From: an uncultured Acidimicrobiales bacterium
Lineage (GTDB): Bacteria; Actinomycetota; Acidimicrobiia; Acidimicrobiales; SZUA-35
DNA: 64,000 nucleotides
Reading direction: 5' to 3'
Assembly (NCBI GenBank): GCA_938021675.1
Contig: CALIFY010000023.1
Span: 1 to 64,000, forward strand
Within the stretch, counting starts at the first letter, position 1; each line of letters begins with the position of its first letter. Shown piece after piece: positions 35,688 through 44,439 of this stretch. Made by a program: the position numbers and the translations under genes. A model generated the notes under the pieces. The model saw nothing but the letters and a program-made list of their open reading frames with translations, made no database searches and was not told the origin of the DNA.

Positions 35688-37385
35688 TTAAACGCCCATG
35701 ACCCTGATCCGGTGCCAGCCACTGGCTCCGTCTGGTGCCGGTGGCGCAAAATCAGGGGTTTGAGTTTCGCCGCTCTCGTCGGTGGCTCGTACCTCGACGA
35801 TGTGCTGTCCTTCGGTAGCTTCCCACCCGACGACCCACTGACGCCAAGCGTCTGGACCGAGTGACTCTCCAAGGTCGGCCTCCATCCAATCGTTCTCGTC
35901 GATTCGAACTTCGACCTTGGCAATTCCGGTACTCGGAGCCCAGGCGACACCGGCGATGGCCAGCTCCGAACCGGCCTCAATCTGCTGACCGTTTCCTGGC
36001 GTGTCGATCCTGGACTGCGTCTTGACCGGACCGAGTTTCGACCAACCTCGGGGGATCCAGTAGCCGTCGAAGTCGTCCAAGGTAGTCAGCTCGATCTCGG
36101 CCAACCATTTCGTTGCCGACACGTATCCGTACAGGCCAGACACCACGAGTCGGGCCGGAAATCCGTGCTTTAGGGGCAACGGTTCGTCGTTCATGCCTAC
36201 CGCAACCAACGCCGTCCGCCCGTCAAAGGCCGCCTCGGTCGGGAACCCACAACTCCATCCGTCGACTGACCGACTGGCGATCTGGGTCGCCTCGGGCTTC
36301 ACGCCGGCCTCTTCTAGAAGGTCGACGAGCGGGACACCCCGCCAGATGGCATTACCGACGAGGTCGCCACCGACCTCATTGGAGACACAGGACAACGTGA
36401 CGGGGGCGATGGTGTCGGAGCGGTCGAGTAGTTCGTCGTAGGTGTACGTCGTCTCGTTGTCGACCAGTCCGCGGATGGTTAGCGACCAGTTGTTCGGATC
36501 GACCTGGGGAGTGGTGAGGGCCGTATCGATTAGATAGAAATCGTTGCTAGGAACGACGAGCGGAGTGATGCCCGGGGTCGATCCCACCGGTCCGGAAGCG
36601 GCTCGGCTGACAACGGTCTCGATTTCGGTCGATGCAGAATCAGCCGTCGTGGCGGTGAAGTCGATGGCGTCCCTGGCTTGAGCGGCCGATGAGCGAGACC
36701 GGATTTGTCGCGATCCGACGGCGGCGACGGCGACGGTGGCGCCGACGACGCCGGCCCAATTGAGGAACGAACGGCGGGACACCGGCGGGTCGGCAGGGGA
36801 CGGCACCGTCGAGGTGGAGTTCGTTGGTGGCCGCAAGCCGCTCTGTACCGTGGCTTCGCCGACATTGGCTGCAATGAGGAGGCGTAACGCCCCGATACCG
36901 GCCGCCACTGCGACGGTGGAGACGACGATGGCGGCGATCCAACTGCCCTGAGCGTCGGTGCCGATAGCGATGAGCCCGACCAAGCCAAAGGCAGCGATCC
37001 CGCCCATGCCGATCGCTGCTCGGCGACGAGATGCCACACCGAGCGCCGTGCCGAACACCAGCGACACGATGATGGTGCCGAGCACCAAGGCCGGCTTGTC
37101 GGCAAGACCGAACACCGATTTTCCGAACTCGACGAACCACTGAGGGGCGAGATCGATAACCCGATTTGCCACGCCTATGACTGGGCCGGGAACTGGAGCG
37201 GCCAACGATCCTGCTAGTTCGCCGGCAGCCAGCGCAGAACCGGCAGCGAGCAACCCGGCGACCGCGCTCTGACCCAATCCGGGTCGATCGGTGGCCGATG
37301 CCGCGCCGCTGTTCGGCTCGCCGTTTTCTGGCGCGTTTTCTGGTGAATCGTTGGGTGCGTCGTTGGGTGGTTGTGTCGTCGTCAT
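35688..37385 (-). CDS. membrane-anchored sulfite-oxidase-family molybdoenzyme
   Basis: 565 residues. Residues 50-175 contain about five hydrophobic segments; a Tat-like SRRSFLNW lies inside the chain at about 205. The catalytic part (about 275-460) has the Mo-ligand Cys in TLSCVSNEVGG, RGVPLVDLLEEAGV and GFPARLVV followed by GYVSATKWLAEIEL. The last 100 residues are an Ig-like dimerisation domain. It should sit with the catalytic part outside the membrane. It needs Mo cofactor from genes such as moeA/moaA/moaC upstream. The substrate is unknown. Confidence 0.88.
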   Translation of the reverse strand: MTTTQPPNDAPNDSPENAPENGEPNSGAASATDRPGLGQSAVAGLLAAGSALAAGELAGSLAAPVPGPVIGVANRVIDLAPQWFVEFGKSVFGLADKPALVLGTIIVSLVFGTALGVASRRRAAIGMGGIAAFGLVGLIAIGTDAQGSWIAAIVVSTVAVAAGIGALRLLIAANVGEATVQSGLRPPTNSTSTVPSPADPPVSRRSFLNWAGVVGATVAVAAVGSRQIRSRSSAAQARDAIDFTATTADSASTEIETVVSRAASGPVGSTPGITPLVVPSNDFYLIDTALTTPQVDPNNWSLTIRGLVDNETTYTYDELLDRSDTIAPVTLSCVSNEVGGDLVGNAIWRGVPLVDLLEEAGVKPEATQIASRSVDGWSCGFPTEAAFDGRTALVAVGMNDEPLPLKHGFPARLVVSGLYGYVSATKWLAEIELTTLDDFDGYWIPRGWSKLGPVKTQSRIDTPGNGQQIEAGSELAIAGVAWAPSTGIAKVEVRIDENDWMEADLGESLGPDAWRQWVVGWEATEGQHIVEVRATDESGETQTPDFAPPAPDGASGWHRIRVMGV

Positions 37386-37570
37386 ATGCAGCTCCGTGAA
37401 CCTAGGGCTAGCAGCCCGTGTTCCCGAGGACGAAGCCGTTCACCGGATATTCACAACGGTCACCACGTGCCGAAGAATTACGGTTGGACTCGAAGTATCG
37501 ATGATTTTAGGCCGAATGATTCATCGCCGCAGCGGAATCATCCTTGGCTGGATGTGGTTACCTTCGACCT

Positions 37571-38218
37571 ATGCGTGAATCCCCTCCAACGTCGCGCCGC
37601 CCTAGAGGCGCTCCCAAACTACCGGCCGTACTCGTCGCCAGTTCGCTTCTGGCCGCCGCTTGCGGCGCCGCCTCGGACACAGCTGCTGGTGATATCGACG
37701 AGGCCGCTCAGACCTCCGAAACCGAGGTGACCGAAGCAGCCGGGCCGGCGCCGCCGGAATCAGCTGAGGCCGCACCGGACTCAACCGCTGAGGCAGCTGT
37801 CGAAGAGCACCTCTTTCCCGATCTTGACACGGTGAAGGTCAGCGATGGCTCCACCCTCAACCTGGCGACGGAGTTGGCTGGCGGCGACAAACCAGTTCTG
37901 TTTTGGTTTTACGCTCCGCATTGACCGGTTTGCCACGCCGAAGCACCGGTGGTTGAGCAGTTTGCTCAAATGTACAAAGACGATGTTCGAGTCGTCGGCA
38001 TGGGGACTCAAGATGATCTTGGCCTGGCCGAGGACTTCCTGGATCGGCATAATCCAGATTCGGTCCTGATGACCTGGGACGAATCCTTCGCAACATGGGA
38101 CTATTACGAGGTCCGGGGTCAACCGACCACCATCTTGGTCGATCCATCCGGCCGCCCGCTTGGACAGTGGGTTGGCCTCGACAACGAGATCGTTTCGATT
38201 CTCGACTCTCAGTTCTGA
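37571..38218 (+). CDS. TlpA/thioredoxin-fold lipoprotein with in-frame UGA at the catalytic Cys: probable selenoprotein
   Basis: 215 residues reading the UGA at 37922-37924 as selenocysteine (residue 118). Signal and lipobox: PAVLVASSLLAAAC. After an acidic Ala/Glu linker the redoxin domain starts near residue 80. The active site reads WFYAPH-U-PVCHAEAP; homologues have Cys at the U position (WCPVC). The same frame stays open after it for 98 codons with family hallmarks: VVGMGTQDD, and the cis-Pro site GQPTTILVDP. An ordinary stop mutation or error is the alternative. It is divergent from the molybdoenzyme. The UGA is at the first, nucleophilic position, where Sec would raise reactivity. I cannot see the Sec machinery in this window. 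Confidence 0.8.
37924..37950 (+). promoter_or_regulatory. candidate bacterial SECIS hairpin
   Basis: Directly 3' of the UGA, ACCGGT (37924-37929) pairs with ACCGGT (37945-37950), with an inner GC/GC pair and a two-U bulge on the 5' side. The apical loop is about 9 bases. Position and bulge suit a bacterial SECIS; the loop lacks a G at the first two positions, unlike the E. coli type, and ACCGGT is a common palindrome. Confidence 0.4.
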
Positions 38219-38344
38219 GAGGCGGTGTAGCTCGGCTCGGCGACGACTAGTTGAGGACAGCGTTCTTCGGCTAGCGTCGCGACCGAGCGTACCGGAGGCC
38301 GACACGGCGGTGAGGGCCAGCATCGAATGAATCGGAGGAGCAGT

Positions 38345-38542
38345 ATGAAGATAGTTGTGGACTTCGACTTGTGTGAAAGCAATGCGGTGTGCATGGCCAT
38401 CGCTCCGACCGTTTTCGAGGTGCGTGACGACGACTTCCTGTACGTGCTCGACGAACACCCCGGTCCCGAGCTGCATGAGCGGGTGAGACAGGCGGCTGAA
38501 CGCTGCCCGAAGCAGGCCATCGCGCTACAAGTCGAGGAGTGA
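38345..38542 (+). CDS. small [3Fe-4S]-type ferredoxin
   Basis: 65 residues; ATG at 38345 has GGAGG about 6 bases upstream. MKIVVDFDLCESNAVCMAIAP, with Cys-x5-Cys, then TVFEVRDDDF, and the late RCPKQAI give three Cys of a [3Fe-4S] ferredoxin, as used with cytochromes P450 in actinobacteria. No P450 is in this window. Electron donor role is inferred. Confidence 0.88.
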   Translation: MKIVVDFDLCESNAVCMAIAPTVFEVRDDDFLYVLDEHPGPELHERVRQAAERCPKQAIALQVEE

Positions 38543-38674
38543 GCTCGGCCGGTCGACGGGCATCGAGCCGCTGGCCCCGGTGTCGTGGTTCTGGAGCGAT
38601 CAAGTCGATCGCAAGCTGGCAAGTCGCTGGATTGGCTGAGGGGCAGCCGGAGATCGTTCAAGGAGGGCACGACG

Positions 38675-39265
38675 ATGAGCGCCTGGTTCACTGCCCAGGG
38701 TCCAGTGGGTGAACCGGTCGATGGTGATCTGGTCGAGGTAGTCGATGAGACCGGGGTCGTGGTCGACGTGGTGGCCCGCCAGGAAATGAGAGCCGAGAAC
38801 CTGCGGCACCGATGCACCTACGTTGCGGTGATAGTCGTGGACGGTGTTGCGCAGACTCTCGATTCGCTGCCCCGCCATGCCGAGCTGGTCGTACACCTCA
38901 GAGCCGAATGGAAGGACGTCTTCGCGTCCCATTGGGATCTAGCGTTTGGTGGGGTCTGCGGTGTTGGCGAATCGTGGCCGGTGGCCGCAGTCCGCGAGCT
39001 CGCCGAAGAGGCAGGACTGACCGACGTCGTTCTCCACGAATTGGGCATCGCCAACTACGATGGCGATGCCACCTCGCTGGTTGGCATGGTGTATGCCGCC
39101 GTCGTTTCAACCGAGGTAGCCGACCGACTCGAATCCGTCGACGGCGAGGTAGAAGCGTTTGAACGGATTGCGCTCGGCGACATTGACCGCTGGGTGACCG
39201 GCCGGCCGGTCTGCCCCGATGGGGTCGCCATCGTCGCGCCGAAGTTGTTGGAACTGATCAATTAG
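38675..39265 (+). CDS. Nudix hydrolase
   Basis: 196 residues; the ATG at 38675 has GGAGG about 9 bases before it, and the frame is open 30 codons further upstream. The Nudix box GVGESWPVAAVRELAEEAG is intact (residues 92-114, G, E, REL and EEAG in place). N-terminal DLVEVVDETGVVVDVVAR and HRCTYVAVIV resemble YfcD-like Nudix hydrolases. Substrate unknown. Confidence 0.88.
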   Translation: MSAWFTAQGPVGEPVDGDLVEVVDETGVVVDVVARQEMRAENLRHRCTYVAVIVVDGVAQTLDSLPRHAELVVHLRAEWKDVFASHWDLAFGGVCGVGESWPVAAVRELAEEAGLTDVVLHELGIANYDGDATSLVGMVYAAVVSTEVADRLESVDGEVEAFERIALGDIDRWVTGRPVCPDGVAIVAPKLLELIN

Positions 39266-39391
39266 TACATCTGACCTAGGACGACGAAACCGACAGACCT
39301 GAAGCGGTTCGCGAACCGGCCAAAATATGAACGAACCATGAACTTGCGCCACTGTTGAGCTGGATCGGGCCACTGGAAGGTTTCGAAAGCT

Positions 39392-40129
39392 ATGACAAAC
39401 GATGTACGAGGCACCGAGGTTGGTACTGAGGTAACCCGCGTGGGCCAGGGCGCACCGAACGTTCTCGTCGTCGATGATGAGCCCCAGGTTCGCACTATCG
39501 TCGCCACGTACCTTGAACGAGAAGGATTTCTCGTCCGGACTGCAGAAGATGGTGAGGAGGCCTTGGCGGCCATAAAGGCACGACGGCCCGACGCCCTCGT
39601 GCTCGATCTGATGCTGCCCAAGCTCAATGGTCTCTCGGTGCTTCAGCGGTTACGAGATGATGGAGACGATGTGCCCGTCATCGTGCTCAGCGCCCGTGGT
39701 AAGGAGCACGAGCGGGTCAACGGACTCGAACTGGGTGCCGACGACTATCTGCCGAAACCGGCATCGCCCCGCGAAATTGCGGCTCGGGTTCGCGCTGTGC
39801 TCCGCCGCTCCCGCCCGGTTGGCCCAGGAACGATCGACTTCGGTCCGTTCCATATCGATCGGGCCGCGAGGACCCTAACCCGAGACGGAAAATCGATCGA
39901 TCTGCGACCGAAAGAGTTTGATCTTCTCGTCCATCTTGCAACCCGTCCCGGTGAAGTGATGAGCCGGGGCGATTTACTCCGCGACGTGTGGGGTTCGCAT
40001 CCCGACTGGCAGGATCCTGGCACGGTGACCGTTCACGTGCGTCGCCTCCGTCGGATCATCGAGAACGACCCAGCGACGCCCGACCACATCATCACCGCCT
40101 ATGGTGTTGGATACCGCTTCGAACCGTAG
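39392..40129 (+). CDS. OmpR-type response regulator
   Basis: 245 residues. Receiver domain (about 25-140): VLVVDDEPQ, the phospho-Asp in LVLDLMLPK, the Thr/Ser switch in IVLSARG and Lys in DYLPKPAS. A winged-helix domain (150-245) carries LRPKEFDLLVHLA, RGDLLRDVWG and YGVGYRFEP. Forms a two-component pair with the kinase that follows 9 bases later. Target unknown. Confidence 0.93.
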   Translation: MTNDVRGTEVGTEVTRVGQGAPNVLVVDDEPQVRTIVATYLEREGFLVRTAEDGEEALAAIKARRPDALVLDLMLPKLNGLSVLQRLRDDGDDVPVIVLSARGKEHERVNGLELGADDYLPKPASPREIAARVRAVLRRSRPVGPGTIDFGPFHIDRAARTLTRDGKSIDLRPKEFDLLVHLATRPGEVMSRGDLLRDVWGSHPDWQDPGTVTVHVRRLRRIIENDPATPDHIITAYGVGYRFEP

Positions 40130-40138
40130 ATAGAGGTC

Positions 40139-41368
40139 GTGAGCGTCATGTTCAATTGGTTCCTGCGTAGTACGTCCAGCGTTCCGGCACCGGATCAGCC
40201 GGCCGGGGACCAAGTCAAGCGCGGTATGGACATGATGGAGGACGGGCCGTCGTTACTGCTCTTTGCCGGCTTGCTTTTATTGCTTTCGGTCCTCGTCGTC
40301 TTGATCGTTCCGCCATTGCTGCGACGGCTGGAGCTTCGACGGGCGGTTCCGGCCCTGGCCCTTATCGGTCCGGTGTTGGGTTTGGCCGGCGGCATTATCG
40401 CTAGCGGCACGATGACCCTATCGGGCCGGGATTTTTGGTACGCCTTGATCGTCGCAGTGTCGATCAGTTTGGCTGGTACGGCCGTCGGCTGGAAGTTGGC
40501 GCGACCCATCGCCAGCGATCTGGCCAGGATCGGGGCCACGGTCGAGTCGGTCGGGAAGGGCGACCGGATGGTCCGAACCGACATCGACCGCGACGATGAG
40601 ATCGGTCGCTTGGCCAACGCCGTCGACGACCTCAGCCGATCGCTGGCCAGAGCGGAGCAGGAACGAGCCGTTGCCGACGAGGAGCGGAACGCCGTGGTTA
40701 GCGCCGTCAGCCACGACCTTCGTACCCCGCTGGCATCCCTGTTGGTCAGCGTCGACGCAATCGAGGACAACATCGGCGACTCGACAGCCCACCTGCGGAC
40801 GATGCGCCGGAACATTCTCGCGTTGGAGCGGCTGGTCGAAGACCTCTTTCTGTTGGCCCGGGCCGACTCGGGCCGTCTCGCATTGTCGCTGGAACCGCTC
40901 GATCTATCAGAGCTGATAGATGAAGCCGTCGACGTCATCCGTCCGGTGGCCGGGCGGCGCAAGATTCACGTCGAGGCCACCCAGTGCGCGCCGGCGGTCG
41001 TTCACGGCGACCACAATGCCCTCGGCCGGGTGTTGAGAAACCTTTTGGACAACGCGGTTCGCCACTCGCCGCCTGGAGGGGTCGTTTCGGTGCATTTGGA
41101 ACGACGGACGACTTCGGTCGAGCTGACGATCGTCGACCAAGGCAAGGGTTTCGACCCAGACTTCGTTCGGATTGCGCTGCAACGGTTCACCCAAGCCGAC
41201 GATTCTCGAAGCAGACCCGGGGCATCGGGTCTCGGCCTGGCCATCGCCAGTACTCTCGTGCAGGCTCACGGAGGTCGCGTCGACATCCAGCCCGGCCCAG
41301 GGGCTCGGGTCACCGTGGCTCTCCCCGCCGTTCCTAGCCGCCGCCCTGCCCTGGTCGGAAGCTACTAA
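40139..41368 (+). CDS. membrane sensor histidine kinase
   Basis: 409 residues from GTG (ATG at 40148 is an alternative). Two or three TM segments in residues 38-115, then a HAMP linker (GDRMVRTDIDRDDEIGRLANAV). The phosphoacceptor His is in SAVSHDLRTPLASLL; the catalytic domain has N in RNLLDNAVRHSP, DQGKGFDP and GLGLAIASTLV. The short extracytoplasmic part suggests membrane or intracellular sensing. Cotranscribed with the response regulator. Confidence 0.92.
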   Translation: MSVMFNWFLRSTSSVPAPDQPAGDQVKRGMDMMEDGPSLLLFAGLLLLLSVLVVLIVPPLLRRLELRRAVPALALIGPVLGLAGGIIASGTMTLSGRDFWYALIVAVSISLAGTAVGWKLARPIASDLARIGATVESVGKGDRMVRTDIDRDDEIGRLANAVDDLSRSLARAEQERAVADEERNAVVSAVSHDLRTPLASLLVSVDAIEDNIGDSTAHLRTMRRNILALERLVEDLFLLARADSGRLALSLEPLDLSELIDEAVDVIRPVAGRRKIHVEATQCAPAVVHGDHNALGRVLRNLLDNAVRHSPPGGVVSVHLERRTTSVELTIVDQGKGFDPDFVRIALQRFTQADDSRSRPGASGLGLAIASTLVQAHGGRVDIQPGPGARVTVALPAVPSRRPALVGSY

Positions 41369-41475
41369 CGGTCTCAAGGTTCGCCAACCGAGCCCATCCA
41401 CGACCGCTCGTCCACTGCGAAGTACGCTCGTCGGCGGCGGACGTTAGAAGACCCTTGGAAGGACCACCCGCTCAT

Positions 41476-42102
41476 ATGGCGACGCACACTCACTCGCGCG
41501 CTTCAGCCGGCACCGCCGCCGATGCACCCACCACAGCCGACCGACCCGATGAGCCGATCGGCCGATCGGCCGATCCCGATACCGATCGTGGGCACGTCGT
41601 TCAGGCCCGTCATCAATGGTTTGGCCTCGCCGCTTTCGGTGGCGCCTGCTGTCTCGCGGCGTTGATCTTTTCTCGTTGGAACCCGTCCCAGGCCGATGGG
41701 CGGTGGTTCTGGGTGGTGTTGGGCCCGATCATCGGTGCCGTTGCGATGTTCCGATCCCAGTCGGTGTTCGGGGGCGAGGGCGCCGACCGGGACGCCGGTC
41801 CGTATCTCGGTGTGCTCGTCGGCACCACACTTGGGGCCATCATGGTCGGGTGGCTCGGTCTGGCCGGGTGGGTCTTGCCAGGAGTCTTCTTCGTGGTCGC
41901 GGCCTTCCTGGCCTTTATGGCTTGGCTGGAACAGAGCGCCATTGGTATGACGACCGCACTTACGATGATCGTCCTGGCCGCCTGTACCGCGGTAGTCGAC
42001 ATACCAGGAGCCGCCGCGCTGCTCTCGTTTTGTCTTGGGCTTATGTTTCTTTCCGGAGCGGTCGCACTCGCTCTTGGCGGCGGTCGAACAACTGCCGGTT
42101 GA
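41476..42102 (+). CDS. polytopic membrane protein, function unknown
   Basis: 208 residues from the ATG at 41476. A hydrophilic N terminus of about 45 residues precedes six or so hydrophobic segments (WFGLAAFGGACCLAALIF, FWVVLGPIIGAVAM, LVGTTLGAIMVGWLG, WVLPGVFFVVAAFLAF, TTALTMIVLAACTAVV, LLSFCLGLMFLSG). I recognise no family. A hairpin including the stop codon follows. Confidence 0.65.
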   Translation: MATHTHSRASAGTAADAPTTADRPDEPIGRSADPDTDRGHVVQARHQWFGLAAFGGACCLAALIFSRWNPSQADGRWFWVVLGPIIGAVAMFRSQSVFGGEGADRDAGPYLGVLVGTTLGAIMVGWLGLAGWVLPGVFFVVAAFLAFMAWLEQSAIGMTTALTMIVLAACTAVVDIPGAAALLSFCLGLMFLSGAVALALGGGRTTAG

Positions 42103-42119
42103 GACGGGGCACGGTCTCA
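42100..42119. terminator. hairpin spanning convergent stop codons
   Basis: TGAGAC-GGGGCACG-GTCTCA: the plus-strand stop TGA starts the left arm and the minus-strand gene's stop (TCA on this strand) ends the right arm. Candidate bidirectional terminator. Confidence 0.5.
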
Positions 42120-42872
42120 GGTGTCACGGAACGGACGGATCCAGGCCACATAGAACGACGAGGCCATAATGGCGAACGACATCGCCGCTATCAGCCCACC
42201 CCAAAACCAGTAGGGGAGCAGCAGTACGTCGGCGATCTCCTCAGTGTCTGAATTGAGGATCTGTCCGTCGCGCTCGAAGTTCTTTGTAAACATGTAGTCG
42301 AGGGTGCCCCAGCTGGCGAGACAGAACTGGATACCGATCAGCTGAGCGACGAAAATCCGAACCAGTTCGGGAGCATAGAAAGCCACCGGCGCAAGCACCG
42401 CAGCGATCAGGCCGAGCGCCACCCACCCGAATGCGTTGCGAACAAAGAGCAGGAGCGAAACGATCAGCAGCACGGACAGTCCGGCGAGAACCCACCTCGC
42501 GGTGTGCTCCCGTGACCCGAGAACAATAATGATGCCTCCGGCGATCGCTGGTCCGAGCAAGCCGCCGGCGGCCACGAATGCTCGGCCGAGGCCGCCGACG
42601 CCGCTCGAGAACGCCGTTCCGCCAAGATTCGAAAAGATCACGAGTCGGTTGAACGATCCGCCGGCCAGGAGGGCAAACAAACCGTGGCCCATCTCATGAA
42701 TCCAGGTCGAGAGCAGGGCGAACGGGTACAACACGTTTCGTCCGTAGGGAATCCGAGGAAGCACGAAGCTGACCACCACCGCTACCCAGAAGAAGATCAT
42801 GAGACGGTTGCCGCCCGGCGCTGTGAGCTCTGTCCCGAGCCGGCCGCCGAGATCATCGGGAAGTTGCACCAT
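42117..42872 (-). CDS. M50-type membrane metalloprotease-like protein
   Basis: 251 residues. The zinc motif HEMGH is in STWIHEMGHGLFALL (near residue 60), followed by GGSFNRLVIFSNLGGTAF, as in M50B-like proteins. About seven hydrophobic segments follow. A second metal ligand is not obvious, so activity is uncertain. Converges on the membrane gene upstream. Confidence 0.82.
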   Translation of the reverse strand: MVQLPDDLGGRLGTELTAPGGNRLMIFFWVAVVVSFVLPRIPYGRNVLYPFALLSTWIHEMGHGLFALLAGGSFNRLVIFSNLGGTAFSSGVGGLGRAFVAAGGLLGPAIAGGIIIVLGSREHTARWVLAGLSVLLIVSLLLFVRNAFGWVALGLIAAVLAPVAFYAPELVRIFVAQLIGIQFCLASWGTLDYMFTKNFERDGQILNSDTEEIADVLLLPYWFWGGLIAAMSFAIMASSFYVAWIRPFRDT

Positions 42873-43122
42873 GGGTATCTAGCGTACCTGCCGGCCCGTC
42901 ACCGTTGGGTCCGGCGGGCGGGACCGATAACCAGCTACCCATCTCCGTGATGGCTGCTTGTCGTCGCAACCGACAGATAATTCGAATGGCCACTGGCCCC
43001 GAGCGGCTTGATCGTCCACAATAGACCGGTACAGCGACGACGGTGTTGCGCCCACCAAGCGTGTCACCGACTCGAGAACCACTTTTGACGTCGTCAGCTC
43101 TCGGCGACAGGAAGGGGATTTC

Positions 43123-43443
43123 ATGTCCGTACGTACCCGTCAGAATCGTCGGAGTAAACCGGGGGTTGCATCGGTCAACCGGCCTGGCCGAACCGATCGC
43201 AAGAAGGAGCACCGGCGATTGCGCCGGGCCGCCCAGCTTGAGTTGGCGATGATGGCGGAGCCGGAAGACCACGCGCTTCCGAGACCGGTCCACACCTCGA
43301 TAAAGGCCGATCCGGCCGACAAACCGTCTCCGAGCGTTGGATCTCGACGGTTCAAGGTGTGGAAGACCAAGGGCTGGAAGCGTCGTTCGGCGCTACGGGC
43401 GGAGCGGGCGGCAAGCTATCAGGCGCTGCTAAAGAGCGACTGA
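43123..43443 (+). CDS. small basic protein, function unknown
   Basis: 106 residues, very rich in Arg/Lys (TRQNRRSKPGV, RKKEHRRLRRAAQLEL, FKVWKTKGWKRRSALRAERA). GGAAGGGG lies about 8 bases before the ATG. It could bind nucleic acid or be a ribosome-associated protein, but no family is recognised. Confidence 0.6.
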   Translation: MSVRTRQNRRSKPGVASVNRPGRTDRKKEHRRLRRAAQLELAMMAEPEDHALPRPVHTSIKADPADKPSPSVGSRRFKVWKTKGWKRRSALRAERAASYQALLKSD

Positions 43444-43482
43444 ACGGGTCGCCGAGCGGCCCGAAACCCCTCAGATCATTGA

Positions 43483-43512
43483 AGAAGCCATTCGCGGCGA
43501 CTGTCGGCTTCT
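43483..43512 (+). terminator. 7-bp inverted repeat before the 43524 gene
   Basis: AGAAGCC (43483-43489) pairs with GGCTTCT (43506-43512) across a 16-base spacer. It lies 40 bases past the basic-protein stop and ends 11 bases before the next ATG, so it could be terminator or operator. Confidence 0.35.
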
Positions 43513-43523
43513 AGGATTCGGCA

Positions 43524-44297
43524 ATGGAGCAGATCTGTACCGACCTGGAAGCCGAACAGTCGGCGTTGGATGCCGTGGTCAGCGATCTGTCTGAGGAGCG
43601 GTGGCGGGCCGCTACTCCAGCTGACGGGTGGAGCATCACAGACACGATCGTCCATCTCGTCACGGCCGATGTGGCGGCTCGGTTGGCCGCGGACAACGCC
43701 GACGAGTTTGCCGTAGCCAAGGCCGCCATCCTTGCCGGGGGTCTGGATGCCTTTTTTGGCATCGAGGATGGCCGGTCTGGCGCCGAGGTTCTGGCGTGGT
43801 GGCGAGACGAGCGTTCGCACATGGTGGCCGCTTTCCGCCGATGCCAGCCGAAAGATCGGATTCCGTGGTTTGGGCCGGACATGAGCGCCTTGTCGTTCGG
43901 CACCGCTCGATTGATGGAGACGTGGTCTCATGGCCAAGACATCGCCGACACGGTCGGCGTCACGCTCCCGCCCACCGATCGGATTCGTCACGTGGCCCAT
44001 CTCGGTGTGTCAACCCGGCGCTGGAGCTACCTCAACCGTGGATTGGAACCACCGGACGTGCCGATCTATGTTGAGCTGACCGCACCTTCCGGAAAGGTGT
44101 GGAGGTGGGGTAGCGATGCAGCATCGGATCGTGTGAGCGGACCGGCCGAAGCGTTCTGCTTGGTTGTCACCCAGCGGCGCCATCGAGCGGCTACCGCGCT
44201 GGTCGTCGAAGGCCGGCACGCGGTGGAGTGGATCGATCTCGCTCAAGCGTTTGCCGGTCCGCCGACCACAACCTCACCCGCCCGTAGTGGTCCGTGA
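43524..44297 (+). CDS. TIGR03084-like protein (mycothiol-dependent maleylpyruvate isomerase / DinB fold)
   Basis: 257 residues. The N-terminal four-helix bundle shows SALDAVVSDLSEERWRAATP, GWSITDTIVHLVTAD with the metal-site His, and TARLMETWSHGQDIAD with the second His in HGQD. The C-terminal domain has GPAEAFCLVVTQRRH. This family is found in actinobacteria with mycothiol; precise reaction unknown. A ring-opening or conjugate isomerase is possible. Confidence 0.82.
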   Translation: MEQICTDLEAEQSALDAVVSDLSEERWRAATPADGWSITDTIVHLVTADVAARLAADNADEFAVAKAAILAGGLDAFFGIEDGRSGAEVLAWWRDERSHMVAAFRRCQPKDRIPWFGPDMSALSFGTARLMETWSHGQDIADTVGVTLPPTDRIRHVAHLGVSTRRWSYLNRGLEPPDVPIYVELTAPSGKVWRWGSDAASDRVSGPAEAFCLVVTQRRHRAATALVVEGRHAVEWIDLAQAFAGPPTTTSPARSGP

Positions 44298-44439
44298 TGC
44301 GAAGACAACCTCCGGCCGGGCGACACAACCCAGCCCCGTCGGACGGACGTAGCCGACTCGTGCTTGGTTCACGACACCGCCCGGTTGCTCGCGTATCCTG
44401 GGTGCTGCTGCACCGGGCAGGTATGCCGAGGACGATCAG

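Noticed and set aside
37571-37924. Two separate genes (lipoprotein and small redoxin) split at the TGA
   Set aside because: The downstream part lacks its own start before the active site and the two halves make one normal TlpA fold.
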